Notes: generated from the letters alone by a model not told the origin. Counted from the stretch's first letter, positions 42,138 to 51,590 are shown. The stretch is DNA of 64,000 nucleotides from Defluviitaleaceae bacterium (GCA_009786535.1 WQRX01000001.1:33416-97415); one strand, 5' to 3'. Numbers and translations: made by a program.

Positions 42138-43664
42138 ATGCCAGATTTAGGTTCAATGGTAATTATCGTTATCATTATTGCGGCGATTTTCTTCGTCATT
42201 CTCACGGTGCTTGCGCTGTGGAAGAAGATACCGCAAAACAAGGCGGCGGTGGTCACGGGCTTCCGTAAGAAGAGCGTCATCTCGGGGGGCGGTAAAATTG
42301 TACTGCCCATCGTAGAGCGGATTGACGTAATCTCGCTGGAGAACATAAAAATCCCACTGGATATTGACAACGCCATTTCCAGCCAGGGTGTGCCCGTAAC
42401 GGTAAAGAGTGTTGCGGTTGTGAAAGTAAAAAGCGACAAAGAATCCATTTATTCGGCAATGGAGCAATTTTATCGCGGTCCAACGGACAAAACCGCGCAA
42501 GAAATTGCTACCCAATCCAGCTATGTGCTGGTGGGTAAGCTGCGCGAGATTATCGCAAAAATGACGGTGGAAGAGATTTATCAAGACAAGGATAAGTTCT
42601 CCAGCGAGGTGCAGGAAAATGCGGGTATTTCGTTAGCAGAAATGGGCTTGGAGATTAAAGCCTTCACCGTTATGGCGATAGACGACCCTAACGGCTACTT
42701 GGAAGCGCTGGGTAAAAAGCGCATCGCCGAAGTACGGCGAGACGCGGACATAGCCCAAGCGGAGGCAAAGCGCGAGACCATTATCGTAACCGCCGAGGCC
42801 GAGCGACGCGGTAAGGAGGCGAAGCTTCTTGCCGACACGCAAATTGCGGAAGCCACCAAGGAAATGGAGCTTAAAGTCCAGTCTTATCGCCGCGAGCAGG
42901 AAGCGGCAAAAGCCGTAGCCGACAACGCCTACCTCATTGAGGAAAATAAGGTGAAAAAAGAAGTTACGGAGACGGAGCTTCAAGTAGAGTTGCTGCGCCG
43001 CACAAAGGAAACCGAGCTTGCCGAGCAGGAAGCCAAGCGCAAGGAGCAGGAGCTGGTTGCCACGGTAAACAAGCAGGCCGATGCCGACCGTTACCGCCAA
43101 GAGCGTTTAGCCGAAGCCCGTAAATTTGAAGAAGTAACCCGCGCCCAAGCCGAAGCGGAAAAAGTAAAACTGGAGGGTGTAGCCCGCGCAGAAGTAGTGC
43201 GCATGGAAGGGCAAGCCCAAGCGGAAGCCATTCGCGTAAAGGGTATGGCAGAGGCGGAAGTTATCCAGCACCACGGGCAAGCCGAGGCGGAAGCCATGAT
43301 GAAAAAAGCCGAGGCGTTTAAGCAATATAACGACGCGGCGGTTATTCAAATGATGATTGAACGCTTACCCGAAATCGCCAAAAACGTTGCCGAACCCATT
43401 TCCCGTACGGAAAAAATGGTGGTTATCGACAATGGCGGCGGCGCAAACGGGGGTAAATCCGGCGCATCAAAGGTGGCGGGCTATGTGACCGACATCATGG
43501 CGCAGTTACCCGATACCGTAGAGGCGCTAACGGGCGTAAACCTCATAGACGTACTAAAGGGCGCGACCGGCGGGAAATCTGCCGGAAATGCTACGGTAGA
43601 AAACATTATTGAGGCGATAGGCGCAAAGTCAAAAGAGGAAAAGGCGAAAGATTTGAAAAATTAA
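42138..43664 (+). CDS. floT: Flotillin (SPFH/band 7 family)
   Basis: 508 residues, with AAAAGGAGGT at ideal distance. A hydrophobic hairpin at the N-terminus (residues about 6-28), the SPFH domain from about 35 to 200 (VPVTVKSVAVVKVKSDKESIYSAMEQF), and a long Ala/Glu/Lys coiled-coil of EAEAxR-like repeats to about 390. The C-terminus ends with GVNLIDVLKGATGGK. Flotillins scaffold lipid microdomains. The operon pairs it with an NfeD protein, as in Bacillus. The last 60 residues contain a GANGGKSGASK linker. Confidence 0.95.
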   Translation: MPDLGSMVIIVIIIAAIFFVILTVLALWKKIPQNKAAVVTGFRKKSVISGGGKIVLPIVERIDVISLENIKIPLDIDNAISSQGVPVTVKSVAVVKVKSDKESIYSAMEQFYRGPTDKTAQEIATQSSYVLVGKLREIIAKMTVEEIYQDKDKFSSEVQENAGISLAEMGLEIKAFTVMAIDDPNGYLEALGKKRIAEVRRDADIAQAEAKRETIIVTAEAERRGKEAKLLADTQIAEATKEMELKVQSYRREQEAAKAVADNAYLIEENKVKKEVTETELQVELLRRTKETELAEQEAKRKEQELVATVNKQADADRYRQERLAEARKFEEVTRAQAEAEKVKLEGVARAEVVRMEGQAQAEAIRVKGMAEAEVIQHHGQAEAEAMMKKAEAFKQYNDAAVIQMMIERLPEIAKNVAEPISRTEKMVVIDNGGGANGGKSGASKVAGYVTDIMAQLPDTVEALTGVNLIDVLKGATGGKSAGNATVENIIEAIGAKSKEEKAKDLKN

Positions 43665-43683
43665 GGCCGTGGGCGCTGCCCGA

Positions 43684-43704
43684 ATCGAATGCTGCGCATT
43701 CGAT
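43684..43704. repeat. Hairpin 1 of a tandem pair after flotillin
   Basis: ATCGAATGC (43684-43692) and its exact complement (43696-43704) with a 3-base loop. It lies 14 bases before a second, terminator-like hairpin. Confidence 0.6.
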
Positions 43705-43718
43705 ATGCTCCAAAACCT

Positions 43719-43748
43719 GAAGCCCGCACACGCGGGCTTCGTTGTTTA
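43719..43748 (+). terminator. Terminator of the NfeD-flotillin operon
   Basis: GAAGCCCGC (43719-43727) pairs perfectly with GCGGGCTTC (43732-43740) around ACAC, followed by GTTGTTTAT. Confidence 0.8.
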
Positions 43749-43823
43749 TAAGGCAAGTAACAGGCAAAGCGCAAAAATAAAGTTTTTTGCCACGGTTTAT
43801 GCTATACTCCCGTTGGTGTTCTT

Positions 43824-44870
43824 ATGAAAATCTTCAAAAGCATCTTCATATGCCTCATCTTCGCCCCAATCATAATATTATCGGGCTGCTTTGCCTTGCC
43901 TGTGGAAGAGGACATCTTGCTCCCCGCTTTTTTCGCAATGCCCGAGCCGCCCCCGTGGCGCACGGCGTTAGTTTCGCGCGGGGACGTGGTGCTGTTTTCC
44001 ACGGTTTCGGCATCGCACCAGCCCGCGCGGGAGGAAGTACTGCGCTTTCCCGTATCGGGCGCACTGGTTACGGGCATTTATGTGCATGTGGGGGACGCGG
44101 TAGCGGAGGGTGATATTGTGGCATCGCTGGACAGGTCCGGCGTTGCAGACGACTTGGAGCGTATAACGCGCGAGGTTTCGCGCTTACAGCTTCGCATCAC
44201 GCAGTTGAATGAACGGCACACGCATACCTTATGGATGGCGGAGCTTACGGATATTCCCGTAGACGATTCTTTTTACATAAACCAACGTGCGGATTTGCTG
44301 GTGGATTTGCAAATGCTGCAAATGGAACTGGATTATTTACAACGGCAGTATGAAAGCCGTCTAATACGCGCAACGATGGACGGTGTTGTTTCGCGCGTGA
44401 TTACATTTGCGGAACGTATGACCAGTTCATTTGGGCATCATGTTGCCACCATTTCCGACCAAACGCTTTCTGTTTTTGTGGTAGCAACGCGGGAAGCGCA
44501 AATTATGTACGTCGGTGAACGGTTTGAAATGGATATCGCAGGTACAGATGTGTGGGTAGAAGTGGTAGACCCCGAGGAATGGGGCATTGAACGCCCCGAA
44601 ACACCATGGATAGAAGCCGTGCTGGTAGCAGACGACACAGGCGCGATTTTTGCCCCCAACGCCATTGGGCGTATTCATGCTGTATTTGGCACGGCATATG
44701 ACGTAATGCACATACCGCGCACGGCGGTTTACTACGTAAATGGGCAGCACTTTGTGTATGTACTGGAAAATGGGCTTCGGCGCGTGCGCACCGTAGTGAT
44801 TGGCTTGGAAGGCACGGTTTATACTGAAGTTATTAGCGGTCTAACTCTCGGCGAGGAGGTTGTGATATGA
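43824..44870 (+). CDS. Membrane fusion (adaptor) lipoprotein, HlyD/RND type, 1
   Basis: 348 residues; lipobox LSGC with C22. SVSASHQPAREEVLRFPVSGALVTGIYVHVGDAVAEGDIVASLD is the biotinyl-lipoyl-like half of a membrane fusion protein (GALVxGIYVxxGDxVxxGxxLAxLD). A helical hairpin and beta barrel follow, closing near YYVNGQHFVYVLENGLRRVRTVVIGLEG. First of three adaptor genes and a permease translated as one block: its stop overlaps the next ATG. The ribosome site is weak. Confidence 0.83.
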   Translation: MKIFKSIFICLIFAPIIILSGCFALPVEEDILLPAFFAMPEPPPWRTALVSRGDVVLFSTVSASHQPAREEVLRFPVSGALVTGIYVHVGDAVAEGDIVASLDRSGVADDLERITREVSRLQLRITQLNERHTHTLWMAELTDIPVDDSFYINQRADLLVDLQMLQMELDYLQRQYESRLIRATMDGVVSRVITFAERMTSSFGHHVATISDQTLSVFVVATREAQIMYVGERFEMDIAGTDVWVEVVDPEEWGIERPETPWIEAVLVADDTGAIFAPNAIGRIHAVFGTAYDVMHIPRTAVYYVNGQHFVYVLENGLRRVRTVVIGLEGTVYTEVISGLTLGEEVVI

Positions 44871-45973
44871 AAATCCTTGCCGCTGTGTTATTGCTTTTTC
44901 TTCTTACCGCGTGCGGGACACAGCCGCCCGTTGGGCATTCGGAAGGGCCACCCTTGGTTTCCCCCGTTTTGGGGCGCGTAGCCTCCGCATATGCGGAATT
45001 TGGCAACGTAATAGAAGTACAACTGCTGGATGGCATGGTACGCGTAGGTACGCAATCGCTTTTCTTTGGCGTAAACGGCTATCGGTTTGACCAATTTCAT
45101 GTATACTCGGGGGAAAGTGTGTATGCGGGGCAGCTTCTTGCTACACTGTATACCCCTCGGCAGCGCGAGCAATTGGAAAACCAGCAAATACACGTAGACC
45201 GTCTATACCGCACCCATGCGCTTGCCGCCGAACTTTGGTACATAGAATATGAACTTCTGCGCCTGCGCTATAACGAGCAATTGCGTATAGCCGCCGACAC
45301 GTTAGATACATCTGCCATGGACGCCGCCCAACGCCTGTACCTTGAAATTGACCGTATGCGCCTTCTTCGCGGACAAGAAGAAACATGGCAGCAACTCGAA
45401 CGTGCCGACGCCAACGCCCGCTTGCAGGAAATCCGCGGCGGCTTGCAAGGTACGGAATTGCTCGCCCCCTTCGATGGGGTAATTACCTATGTCACAGCCA
45501 TTCCCCACGGCACGTTTATAGATACGGCAACGCGCATTTTATTTATCGCGCCCAATGACGCGGAAAAAAATGTGGAGCTTATCCATGGCACACTGCCCGC
45601 GCGGGCGCGTATACAACGCATTTACAGCGAAATAAACGGCGCAAGCATTCCCTTGGAATACATTCCAATCACCATGGAAGAAGCGGCATACAATACGCTT
45701 CATGGGCTTCCTCGCCGCACGTTGTTTAAACTGCCGCAGAACACAAGCGTGCCCCTTGGCGCAAGCGTGCGCATTTTTGTGTACACCACATACCGGCAAA
45801 ATGTACTGCGCATTCCCGCAAACGCCTTGGTAGGCTTGGGCATTAATGCTTATGTATACCGCAACGAGAACGGCACGTGGCAGCCCGTACACCCTACATT
45901 TGGCGCACGCACAACGGCGTTTGTTGAAGTGCTTTACGGTTTAGCGGAAGGGGATGAAGTTCTTGTTAACTAA
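44867..45973 (+). CDS. Membrane fusion (adaptor) lipoprotein 2
   Basis: 368 residues with GAGGAGG nine bases before the ATG and an ATGA overlap with adaptor 1. Lipobox LLTAC, C16. The lipoyl-like half reads FHVYSGESVYAGQLLATLYTPRQREQLENQQIHVDRL, and the helical hairpin, beta barrel and C-terminal end match adaptor 1 and 3. The hairpin is longer than in adaptor 1. Ends with PVHPTFGARTTAFVEVLYGLAEGDEVLVN, a standard MFP tail. Confidence 0.82.
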   Translation: MKILAAVLLLFLLTACGTQPPVGHSEGPPLVSPVLGRVASAYAEFGNVIEVQLLDGMVRVGTQSLFFGVNGYRFDQFHVYSGESVYAGQLLATLYTPRQREQLENQQIHVDRLYRTHALAAELWYIEYELLRLRYNEQLRIAADTLDTSAMDAAQRLYLEIDRMRLLRGQEETWQQLERADANARLQEIRGGLQGTELLAPFDGVITYVTAIPHGTFIDTATRILFIAPNDAEKNVELIHGTLPARARIQRIYSEINGASIPLEYIPITMEEAAYNTLHGLPRRTLFKLPQNTSVPLGASVRIFVYTTYRQNVLRIPANALVGLGINAYVYRNENGTWQPVHPTFGARTTAFVEVLYGLAEGDEVLVN

Positions 45974-47144
45974 ACTGTGCTTTATCGCTGTAATGCTGCT
46001 TGTCTTATCCGCATGCGGCAGGCAAACTTCACTTGCCCACGAAGCCACGCTCGAAGATGCCATTCAAGCGGGGTATATCGTTCGGTTTGACCATGAAATG
46101 GTACAACCTACTACAGATGTAGCGCAAGCCCGCTACCGCACCTTATCGCAGTCAACAATCCATATTCTGACGCCCACGTATATTACGCAACGGGATTTAT
46201 TTTTTACCGCTACCGACCGCCCCCTAGCCGCAATGCACGTAGAACGCGGCACGCGCGTACAAGCGGGCGATGTACTCGCCGAACTGGAACCCCTAGACCC
46301 CGAGGAAGCAGAGCGTTTGTTTATTCGCCAACAAAACGCGCGCATTGAACTAGAGCGCTTTGAACGGGAATTTACCGCCGAACGCGACCGTCAATTGGGC
46401 GAATTGGAAGAAACGCGCCTAACTGTAAACGCAGCAAGCGATGATGAGTGGTACGCCTTAGCCCTCGACTTTACGCGGCGCGAAATTCAGCACGAGCAAT
46501 TTCTGATTAACCACACGCAAACCCGCGAAGGGCTTACCCGCAATTTGCAAGATATAAATGAACAAATTGCGGGTGACCAAATTCTTGCGCCCTTTGACGG
46601 CGTGGTGATGTTTCATAATCCCCTTGCGACAGGCGAAATGGTACGCGGCTGGCCGCGCATGGTTACGCTGGCAGGCGAAAAATCACTTTTCCTTGTACCT
46701 AACGAACGCGCTACAGTATTCCGCTACGGCGATGTTTTGCCCGCAATTATGTTTATCCCCCCCGATATACGCATCCCCTTTTACGCACAAGTAGTCAACG
46801 ACGCGTGGAGTACGGGCAACCGTAACAATATGACATACCTGCTTGCGCCTTTGGATTGGGATATTTTACACACCGCATTGTATGAACACGAAGCCGACAT
46901 CGCCATGCCCGCACCGCCGTCTTTTATTGCAGAAACCCGCCTTTCCGTAACAGTACTTTCCGTGCCTGACGCGGCAATTTTTACATTAAACGACCGTCAT
47001 TTTGTGTATATATATGAACGGGGCTACCGCAGGAGGCAAGACGTAATCATCGGTATTCGCGCCAACTGTACCGAAACGGGCGAACCCCGGCGCGAAATCC
47101 TTGACGGCTTACACACAGGGCAACAGGTGGTGATACCCCAATGA
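45954..47144 (+). CDS. Membrane fusion (adaptor) lipoprotein 3
   Basis: 396 residues from the ATG 20 bases inside the end of adaptor 2. Lipobox LVLSAC, C21. The biotinyl-lipoyl-like motif is AAMHVERGTRVQAGDVLAELEPLDPEEAE, followed by a helical hairpin of EREFTAERDRQLGELEETR type. The last strands are AAIFTLNDRHFVYIYERGYRRRQDVIIG. The stop overlaps the permease ATG (ATGA). All three adaptors are divergent from one another (little sequence identity outside the motifs), so they are not recent copies. Confidence 0.82.
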   Translation: MKFLLTKLCFIAVMLLVLSACGRQTSLAHEATLEDAIQAGYIVRFDHEMVQPTTDVAQARYRTLSQSTIHILTPTYITQRDLFFTATDRPLAAMHVERGTRVQAGDVLAELEPLDPEEAERLFIRQQNARIELERFEREFTAERDRQLGELEETRLTVNAASDDEWYALALDFTRREIQHEQFLINHTQTREGLTRNLQDINEQIAGDQILAPFDGVVMFHNPLATGEMVRGWPRMVTLAGEKSLFLVPNERATVFRYGDVLPAIMFIPPDIRIPFYAQVVNDAWSTGNRNNMTYLLAPLDWDILHTALYEHEADIAMPAPPSFIAETRLSVTVLSVPDAAIFTLNDRHFVYIYERGYRRRQDVIIGIRANCTETGEPRREILDGLHTGQQVVIPQ

Positions 47145-49981
47145 CGGGCTTCCTTCTGCGCAAAATGTGGAAACGCCGTTGGCTTATCCTATGCTTGCTG
47201 ATGGGCAATATTCTGCTTGTGGGTACAGTTTCCGCTACACCTATGTTTAACACGGCAACCATGACGCGCATGTTACGCCGCGACATGCAACTTATGCAAG
47301 CGCACCTTAATGCATTCCCCGCGCAGCTACGTTTAACCTATGTATTTAACCAAATAGACGAGGAACACCGCATCACGGCATACCAAGCCAACCGCGACTA
47401 CTGGCTGCCCCTTATGCTGTACGAAGTTGGCATACCCGTTTATCGTGAATTGCGGACCTACCGCATGGGGCGCTGGGTTTTCCAACCCGTTGTCCAGCGC
47501 GAGGCACACCCGCGTACACGAAATACGCACCTTGCAGGCATAACCAATTTTGCCGAATTAGTTACCCTTACCTACGGGCGGCTTCCCCACCCTGCCGTGC
47601 AGGAGGGCAATGTTATTGAAGTGCTGGCAAGCGACATTGCCCTGTTTAACATGAATATTCTCACCGATGAATTATTGCAGGTCGTAGACATTCACCACAA
47701 TTACCCCGAACGGCATTACTTCCTGCGTGTAGTGGGCATATACAAGCCCGCCGAGGGCGCGGAACTAATATGGAATACGCTGCATATCAATCATGCGGAT
47801 ACGCTCCTCATTCATGAAGACCTTGTGCATCATTACATTATCCCCAATTATCATTCCGAATTTCGCCTAACCGCGCAATGGGTATACGTGCTTAACGCCA
47901 ATGCAATGTCCAGCGCACGCACTGCCCGCTATATGAACGCAATCGACACCCAACGCACACGCTTTGGCGGTTTTTTTATCGAAACCATTGGCGCTCGGCT
48001 GGAGCATCACGCTCAACAAACTCAGCAGCTTGCTACCACACTGTTGGTTTTACAATTACCCATATTTATTATGCTTGCACTTTATATTTACATGGTAAGC
48101 CGTCAGATTTTGCAGCTGGAGCAAAACGATATTTCTGTAATTAAAAGCCGCGGCGCAAGCCGCGGGCAAATATTAGGATTGTATATTATGCAGGGGTTGT
48201 TTATCGCCGCAGTTTCGTTACCTGCGGGGTTACTGCTTGGCGTGGGAATATGCCGTCTGCTTGGTGCTTCCAACGGGTTTATGGAGTTGGTGCAGCGCGC
48301 ACCGCTTCACATAGAAATTACGGGGGAAGTATTAATTTACGCGGGCGCGGCATTGGCGTTCTCATTCCTTACCATGATTTTGCCCGTAATCCGCTTTTCG
48401 AAAGTAACGATTGTTGACCATAAACGCACCAAATCGGGCAAACCGCGCAAGGCGTTGTGGCAACGGTATTTTTTAGATGTGCTGTGCTTAGGCATTTCCA
48501 TTTACGTGGTGTACAACTTTAATTTGTACCATGACCAAATGGCGGAAACTATATCTACCGAGCGTGGTTTTGACCCGTTTTTGCTGCTTGCGTCATCGTT
48601 ATTTATTATTGGCGCGGGTTTGCTGTGCTTACGCATTTTCCCGTACATTGTGCGCAGTGTGTACTGGCTGGGCAAGCGCTTTTGGTCGCCAAGCGTATAT
48701 GCGTCGTTTATTAAGGTGATACGCTCGGCGGGGGAAGAGCAGTTTATTATGATTTTCCTCATATTTACACTGGCGGTGGGCATTTTTAGCGCACAGGCGG
48801 CACGCACACTAAACTTAAATTACGAGCACGAAGTACGCTACATAATGGGCGCGGATATCGTATTCGAAGAACGCTGGGCGGACAATACTATTGTAACCGC
48901 GGGTGGTATACTCGAGTTGCCCCCAAATACCACCCACGCCTACCGCGAGCCCAGCTTCGAGCGCTTTACCCAATTTGAAGAAGTCGCCGCCATTACGCGG
49001 GTGCTGGTTGGGCACAATCGGCAAACATCACAATCCCAAGCGGGTACTGTAAATACAGTACTTATGGGCATTGAAGCCGACAGCTTCGGCAAAGTAATAT
49101 GGTTTAGGGACGATTTGCTGCGCACGCATATAAATCACTATCTTAATGCGCTCGCAGTTAACCCAAGCGGCGTACTCCTCTCCGCTAATTTCCGTGCTAT
49201 GGGCTTAGAAATCGGCGACCGCTTTAATATACCGCAGGAGCACCCCTTCCGCCCTGCCACCATCGCGCAATTTGAGGTGATTGGCTTTGTAGAGCACTGG
49301 CCGTCATTCCAAAACATACAGCTGCGGGAATTGCACACAGGTGTTTATTTTGAAGAAGAGCAGTTTCTTGCCGTTGCAAACCTTGGATTTTTACAAAATG
49401 AATGGGGTACGACCCCCTACCAAGTATGGATGCGCACCTACGAAGAAAGCAGTGCCTTTTTTGCCGAATTTGTGGAAGAGCATCGCCTGCCCATGTCCAC
49501 CGTGCGCAGTGCGCCTTCCGCCCTTGTTACTGTACGCACCAGCCCCATTGTACAAGGTACAAACGGTGTGCTTACGGTTAATTTTTTAATTACACTGCTG
49601 ATTTGCTTCTCGGGATTTTTAATATACTGGATACTTTCCATTCGTTCCCGCGTTTTGCAGTTTGGCATTTTCCGCGCCATGGGCATGAGCATGGGCGGAG
49701 TCATACGCTTGCTGATTAACGAGCAAATCTTCATAACGCTTACATCGCTGGGCATTGGTGCGCTGGTAGGGGAACTTGCCGCCCGCAACTTTGTACCGCT
49801 CATTCAGCTCTCCTACTCTGTAGCACAGCGCCCAATCCCTTTGCTGGTGGTTGTAGAACTGCGCGACTATATTAATCTGTACAGCGTAATGGGTGTAATG
49901 ATAATTTTGTGCCTAATTATATTGTTTACACTGGTAACGCGTATGCGCGTAGCGCAAGTGTTAAAGTTGGGGGAGGACTAA
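47141..49981 (+). CDS. Large FtsX-type ABC transporter permease with two FtsX domains
   Basis: 946 residues. N-terminal TM (about 12-33), extracytoplasmic domain to about 290, an FtsX core (TMs about 300-325, 355-375 and 390-425, with ISVIKSRGASRGQILGLYIM as the coupling loop), an internal TM pair, a second outer domain, and a second FtsX core at 820-940 (SRVLQFGIFRAMGMSMGGVIRLLI as coupling loop). This is a fused pair of the single-domain layout. Its two coupling loops should contact an ATPase dimer, but no ATPase gene lies in this operon. It is translated with the adaptors. A dCMP deaminase gene follows one base after its stop. Confidence 0.88.
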   Translation: MTGFLLRKMWKRRWLILCLLMGNILLVGTVSATPMFNTATMTRMLRRDMQLMQAHLNAFPAQLRLTYVFNQIDEEHRITAYQANRDYWLPLMLYEVGIPVYRELRTYRMGRWVFQPVVQREAHPRTRNTHLAGITNFAELVTLTYGRLPHPAVQEGNVIEVLASDIALFNMNILTDELLQVVDIHHNYPERHYFLRVVGIYKPAEGAELIWNTLHINHADTLLIHEDLVHHYIIPNYHSEFRLTAQWVYVLNANAMSSARTARYMNAIDTQRTRFGGFFIETIGARLEHHAQQTQQLATTLLVLQLPIFIMLALYIYMVSRQILQLEQNDISVIKSRGASRGQILGLYIMQGLFIAAVSLPAGLLLGVGICRLLGASNGFMELVQRAPLHIEITGEVLIYAGAALAFSFLTMILPVIRFSKVTIVDHKRTKSGKPRKALWQRYFLDVLCLGISIYVVYNFNLYHDQMAETISTERGFDPFLLLASSLFIIGAGLLCLRIFPYIVRSVYWLGKRFWSPSVYASFIKVIRSAGEEQFIMIFLIFTLAVGIFSAQAARTLNLNYEHEVRYIMGADIVFEERWADNTIVTAGGILELPPNTTHAYREPSFERFTQFEEVAAITRVLVGHNRQTSQSQAGTVNTVLMGIEADSFGKVIWFRDDLLRTHINHYLNALAVNPSGVLLSANFRAMGLEIGDRFNIPQEHPFRPATIAQFEVIGFVEHWPSFQNIQLRELHTGVYFEEEQFLAVANLGFLQNEWGTTPYQVWMRTYEESSAFFAEFVEEHRLPMSTVRSAPSALVTVRTSPIVQGTNGVLTVNFLITLLICFSGFLIYWILSIRSRVLQFGIFRAMGMSMGGVIRLLINEQIFITLTSLGIGALVGELAARNFVPLIQLSYSVAQRPIPLLVVVELRDYINLYSVMGVMIILCLIILFTLVTRMRVAQVLKLGED

Positions 49982-49982
49982 C

Positions 49983-50468
49983 ATGGAACGCATTAGCAAG
50001 GAAAATTATTATCTTGATATTGCACAGACGGTGGCGTCGCGCAGCACATGCTTACGGCGTATGTATGGTGCGTGCATTGTAAAGAATGATATTATCGTTT
50101 CTACAGGGTATTGCGGCGCACCGCGCGGAAGGCAAAATTGCTGCGACCTCGGTTACTGCCTGCGCATAAAAATGGACATTCCCCGCGGGGAACGGTATGA
50201 AATGTGCCGCAGCGTGCATTCCGAGGCGAACGCCATTATTGCAGCCCCGCGCGAGCAAATGCTAAACGCCGTTATGTACCAAGCCTGTATAGATGTAGAA
50301 ACGGGCGGGCTTGCCGTAGATATCGACTCATGCCAAATGTGTAAAAAGCTCATTATAAACGCGGGGATAGATACCGTAGTTTACCGCATCACGCCTATTG
50401 AATACCGTATCATTCAGGTAACCGACTGGATAACCAACGACGACAGCCTGGGCAAAATCGGGTATTAG
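49983..50468 (+). CDS. dCMP deaminase family protein
   Basis: 161 residues. ATG one base past the permease stop, using GGGGGAGGA in the upstream gene. Zn-binding motifs are HSEANAI and DSCQMCKKLI (the usual PCxxC has Ser in place of Pro). The insert RGRQNCCDLGYCLRIK with extra Cys is normal for dCMP deaminases (ComEB type), and so is the opening RISKENYYLDIAQTVASRSTCLRRMYGACIV. It would make dUMP from dCMP. The link to the transporter is positional only. Confidence 0.9.
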   Translation: MERISKENYYLDIAQTVASRSTCLRRMYGACIVKNDIIVSTGYCGAPRGRQNCCDLGYCLRIKMDIPRGERYEMCRSVHSEANAIIAAPREQMLNAVMYQACIDVETGGLAVDIDSCQMCKKLIINAGIDTVVYRITPIEYRIIQVTDWITNDDSLGKIGY

Positions 50469-50516
50469 TGTAAAACCTATCCCGCGTTTTATCGTTATTT
50501 ACAACGAGGTGATTTT

Positions 50517-51473
50517 ATGAAAATTTTACTATCCGCGGCATTACTTTTTATCCTTTCTGCGATTACGGCGTGCGGCGGCAGTGAAACGGAAGAAGATGTG
50601 TACGAACCATACAACCCGCCCACTGTATACACGATAATACATGCCGAAGCACCCGGCGAGCCCGAATTCCCTACCCCACCTGAGGGCTTTCACCTATACA
50701 TTCCCGCCGACAGCATTACCCCCACGGGCTTATATTTGCAAATGATAAACAATAGCGATGAATATTTTTTCCGCGGCACGACATTTACCATACAGCAGTG
50801 TATAAACGGCTTATGGAAACAAGTCCCCTTCCTTGGCATGGTTGGGTGGAACAGACCGTTGATTCACATTCCGCCGCGCACCACACAAAGCCAGCAAGTA
50901 AATTGGACGCACATGCACGGCATTCTCCCCGTAGGTACATACCGCTTTGTGCGGGAATTTTCCTGCGGCAACGCACTGCGCCTCGAGCCGTGGCAGGAAT
51001 ATTACATCGTCTTCACCATTGGGGACGAATGGGCAAACTTCGAAGAGGAATGGCAGCAAATACTCATCGAACGCGCCAACATTATCGAAGCCCGTTTTGC
51101 GGGGCTGGACGTGGAAATTCACAGCTACAATACATTTAACATGCACTTTACATTAACCAACAACAACGCGACGTATGCATATTTTATTGACAGCATTTTT
51201 GTTACGTGGTTTAGGGAAACGCAAAACGGCACAGACAGCGATACGGTATACCGCGCCTTCCCCAACGGGGAATGGCTGGGCATGGGCGAATCATTTACCG
51301 CAGTACTCGATTGGAGCGACACGCGCATACAACGCCCCGAAGCGGAACGCACCTTCCGCTTAGAAATTAACGTTACCGTAGATGCCGACTACACCGATGA
51401 AAGCCTGCGCTTTCAAATGCCCGGACCGTACCACGGCATGTGGCACCGGATAACGGCGGAGTTTGACGTGTAA
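50517..51473 (+). CDS. Lipoprotein with Big_14-like Ig domain (paralogue 2)
   Basis: 318 residues, with GAGGTG upstream. Lipobox ITAC, C19. Strand pattern: TPTGLYLQMINNSDEYFFRG, WKQVPF, WTHMHGILPVGTYRFVREF, FAGLDVEIHSYNTFNMHFTLTNNNATYAYFIDSIFVTW. The same blocks in the same order occur in paralogue 1 on the other strand at 39894-40883. The acidic linker EEDVYEPYNPP follows the anchor Cys. Surface-exposed, function unknown. The last gene before the iron uptake region. Confidence 0.8.
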   Translation: MKILLSAALLFILSAITACGGSETEEDVYEPYNPPTVYTIIHAEAPGEPEFPTPPEGFHLYIPADSITPTGLYLQMINNSDEYFFRGTTFTIQQCINGLWKQVPFLGMVGWNRPLIHIPPRTTQSQQVNWTHMHGILPVGTYRFVREFSCGNALRLEPWQEYYIVFTIGDEWANFEEEWQQILIERANIIEARFAGLDVEIHSYNTFNMHFTLTNNNATYAYFIDSIFVTWFRETQNGTDSDTVYRAFPNGEWLGMGESFTAVLDWSDTRIQRPEAERTFRLEINVTVDADYTDESLRFQMPGPYHGMWHRITAEFDV

Positions 51474-51495
51474 AAATTTTCCATACAAAAAAAAG

Positions 51496-51550
51496 TTGAC
51501 AAAGAAAGTTAGCCTGTGCTAACATAACCTTTGGGTTAGTGACAGCTAAC
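51496..51550 (+). promoter_or_regulatory. Promoter with two GTTAG-N6-CTAAC operators (iron permease operon)
   Basis: TTGACA (51496-51501), an 18-base spacer and TAACAT (51520-51525). Operator 1, GTTAGCCTGTGCTAAC (51508-51523), covers the spacer and the -10. Operator 2, GTTAGTGACAGCTAAC (51535-51550), lies at about +4 and is followed by TTTTTT. The same module recurs at 54419-54504. Repression by a metal-responsive regulator is expected; a hairpin plus T-tract reading (attenuator) is also possible. Confidence 0.8.
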
Positions 51551-51590
51551 TTTTTTCACGCAAATTTTCGTGCAAAGGGGCACACCCGCT

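Noticed and set aside
43107..43349. Antisense open frames across the flotillin coiled coil
   Set aside because: They come from the repeated Ala/Glu/Lys codons of the sense gene; no ribosome sites or known features.
43791..43820. TATACT before the first adaptor gene
   Set aside because: TTGCCA lies only ten bases away, too close to form a promoter. No other -35 was found.
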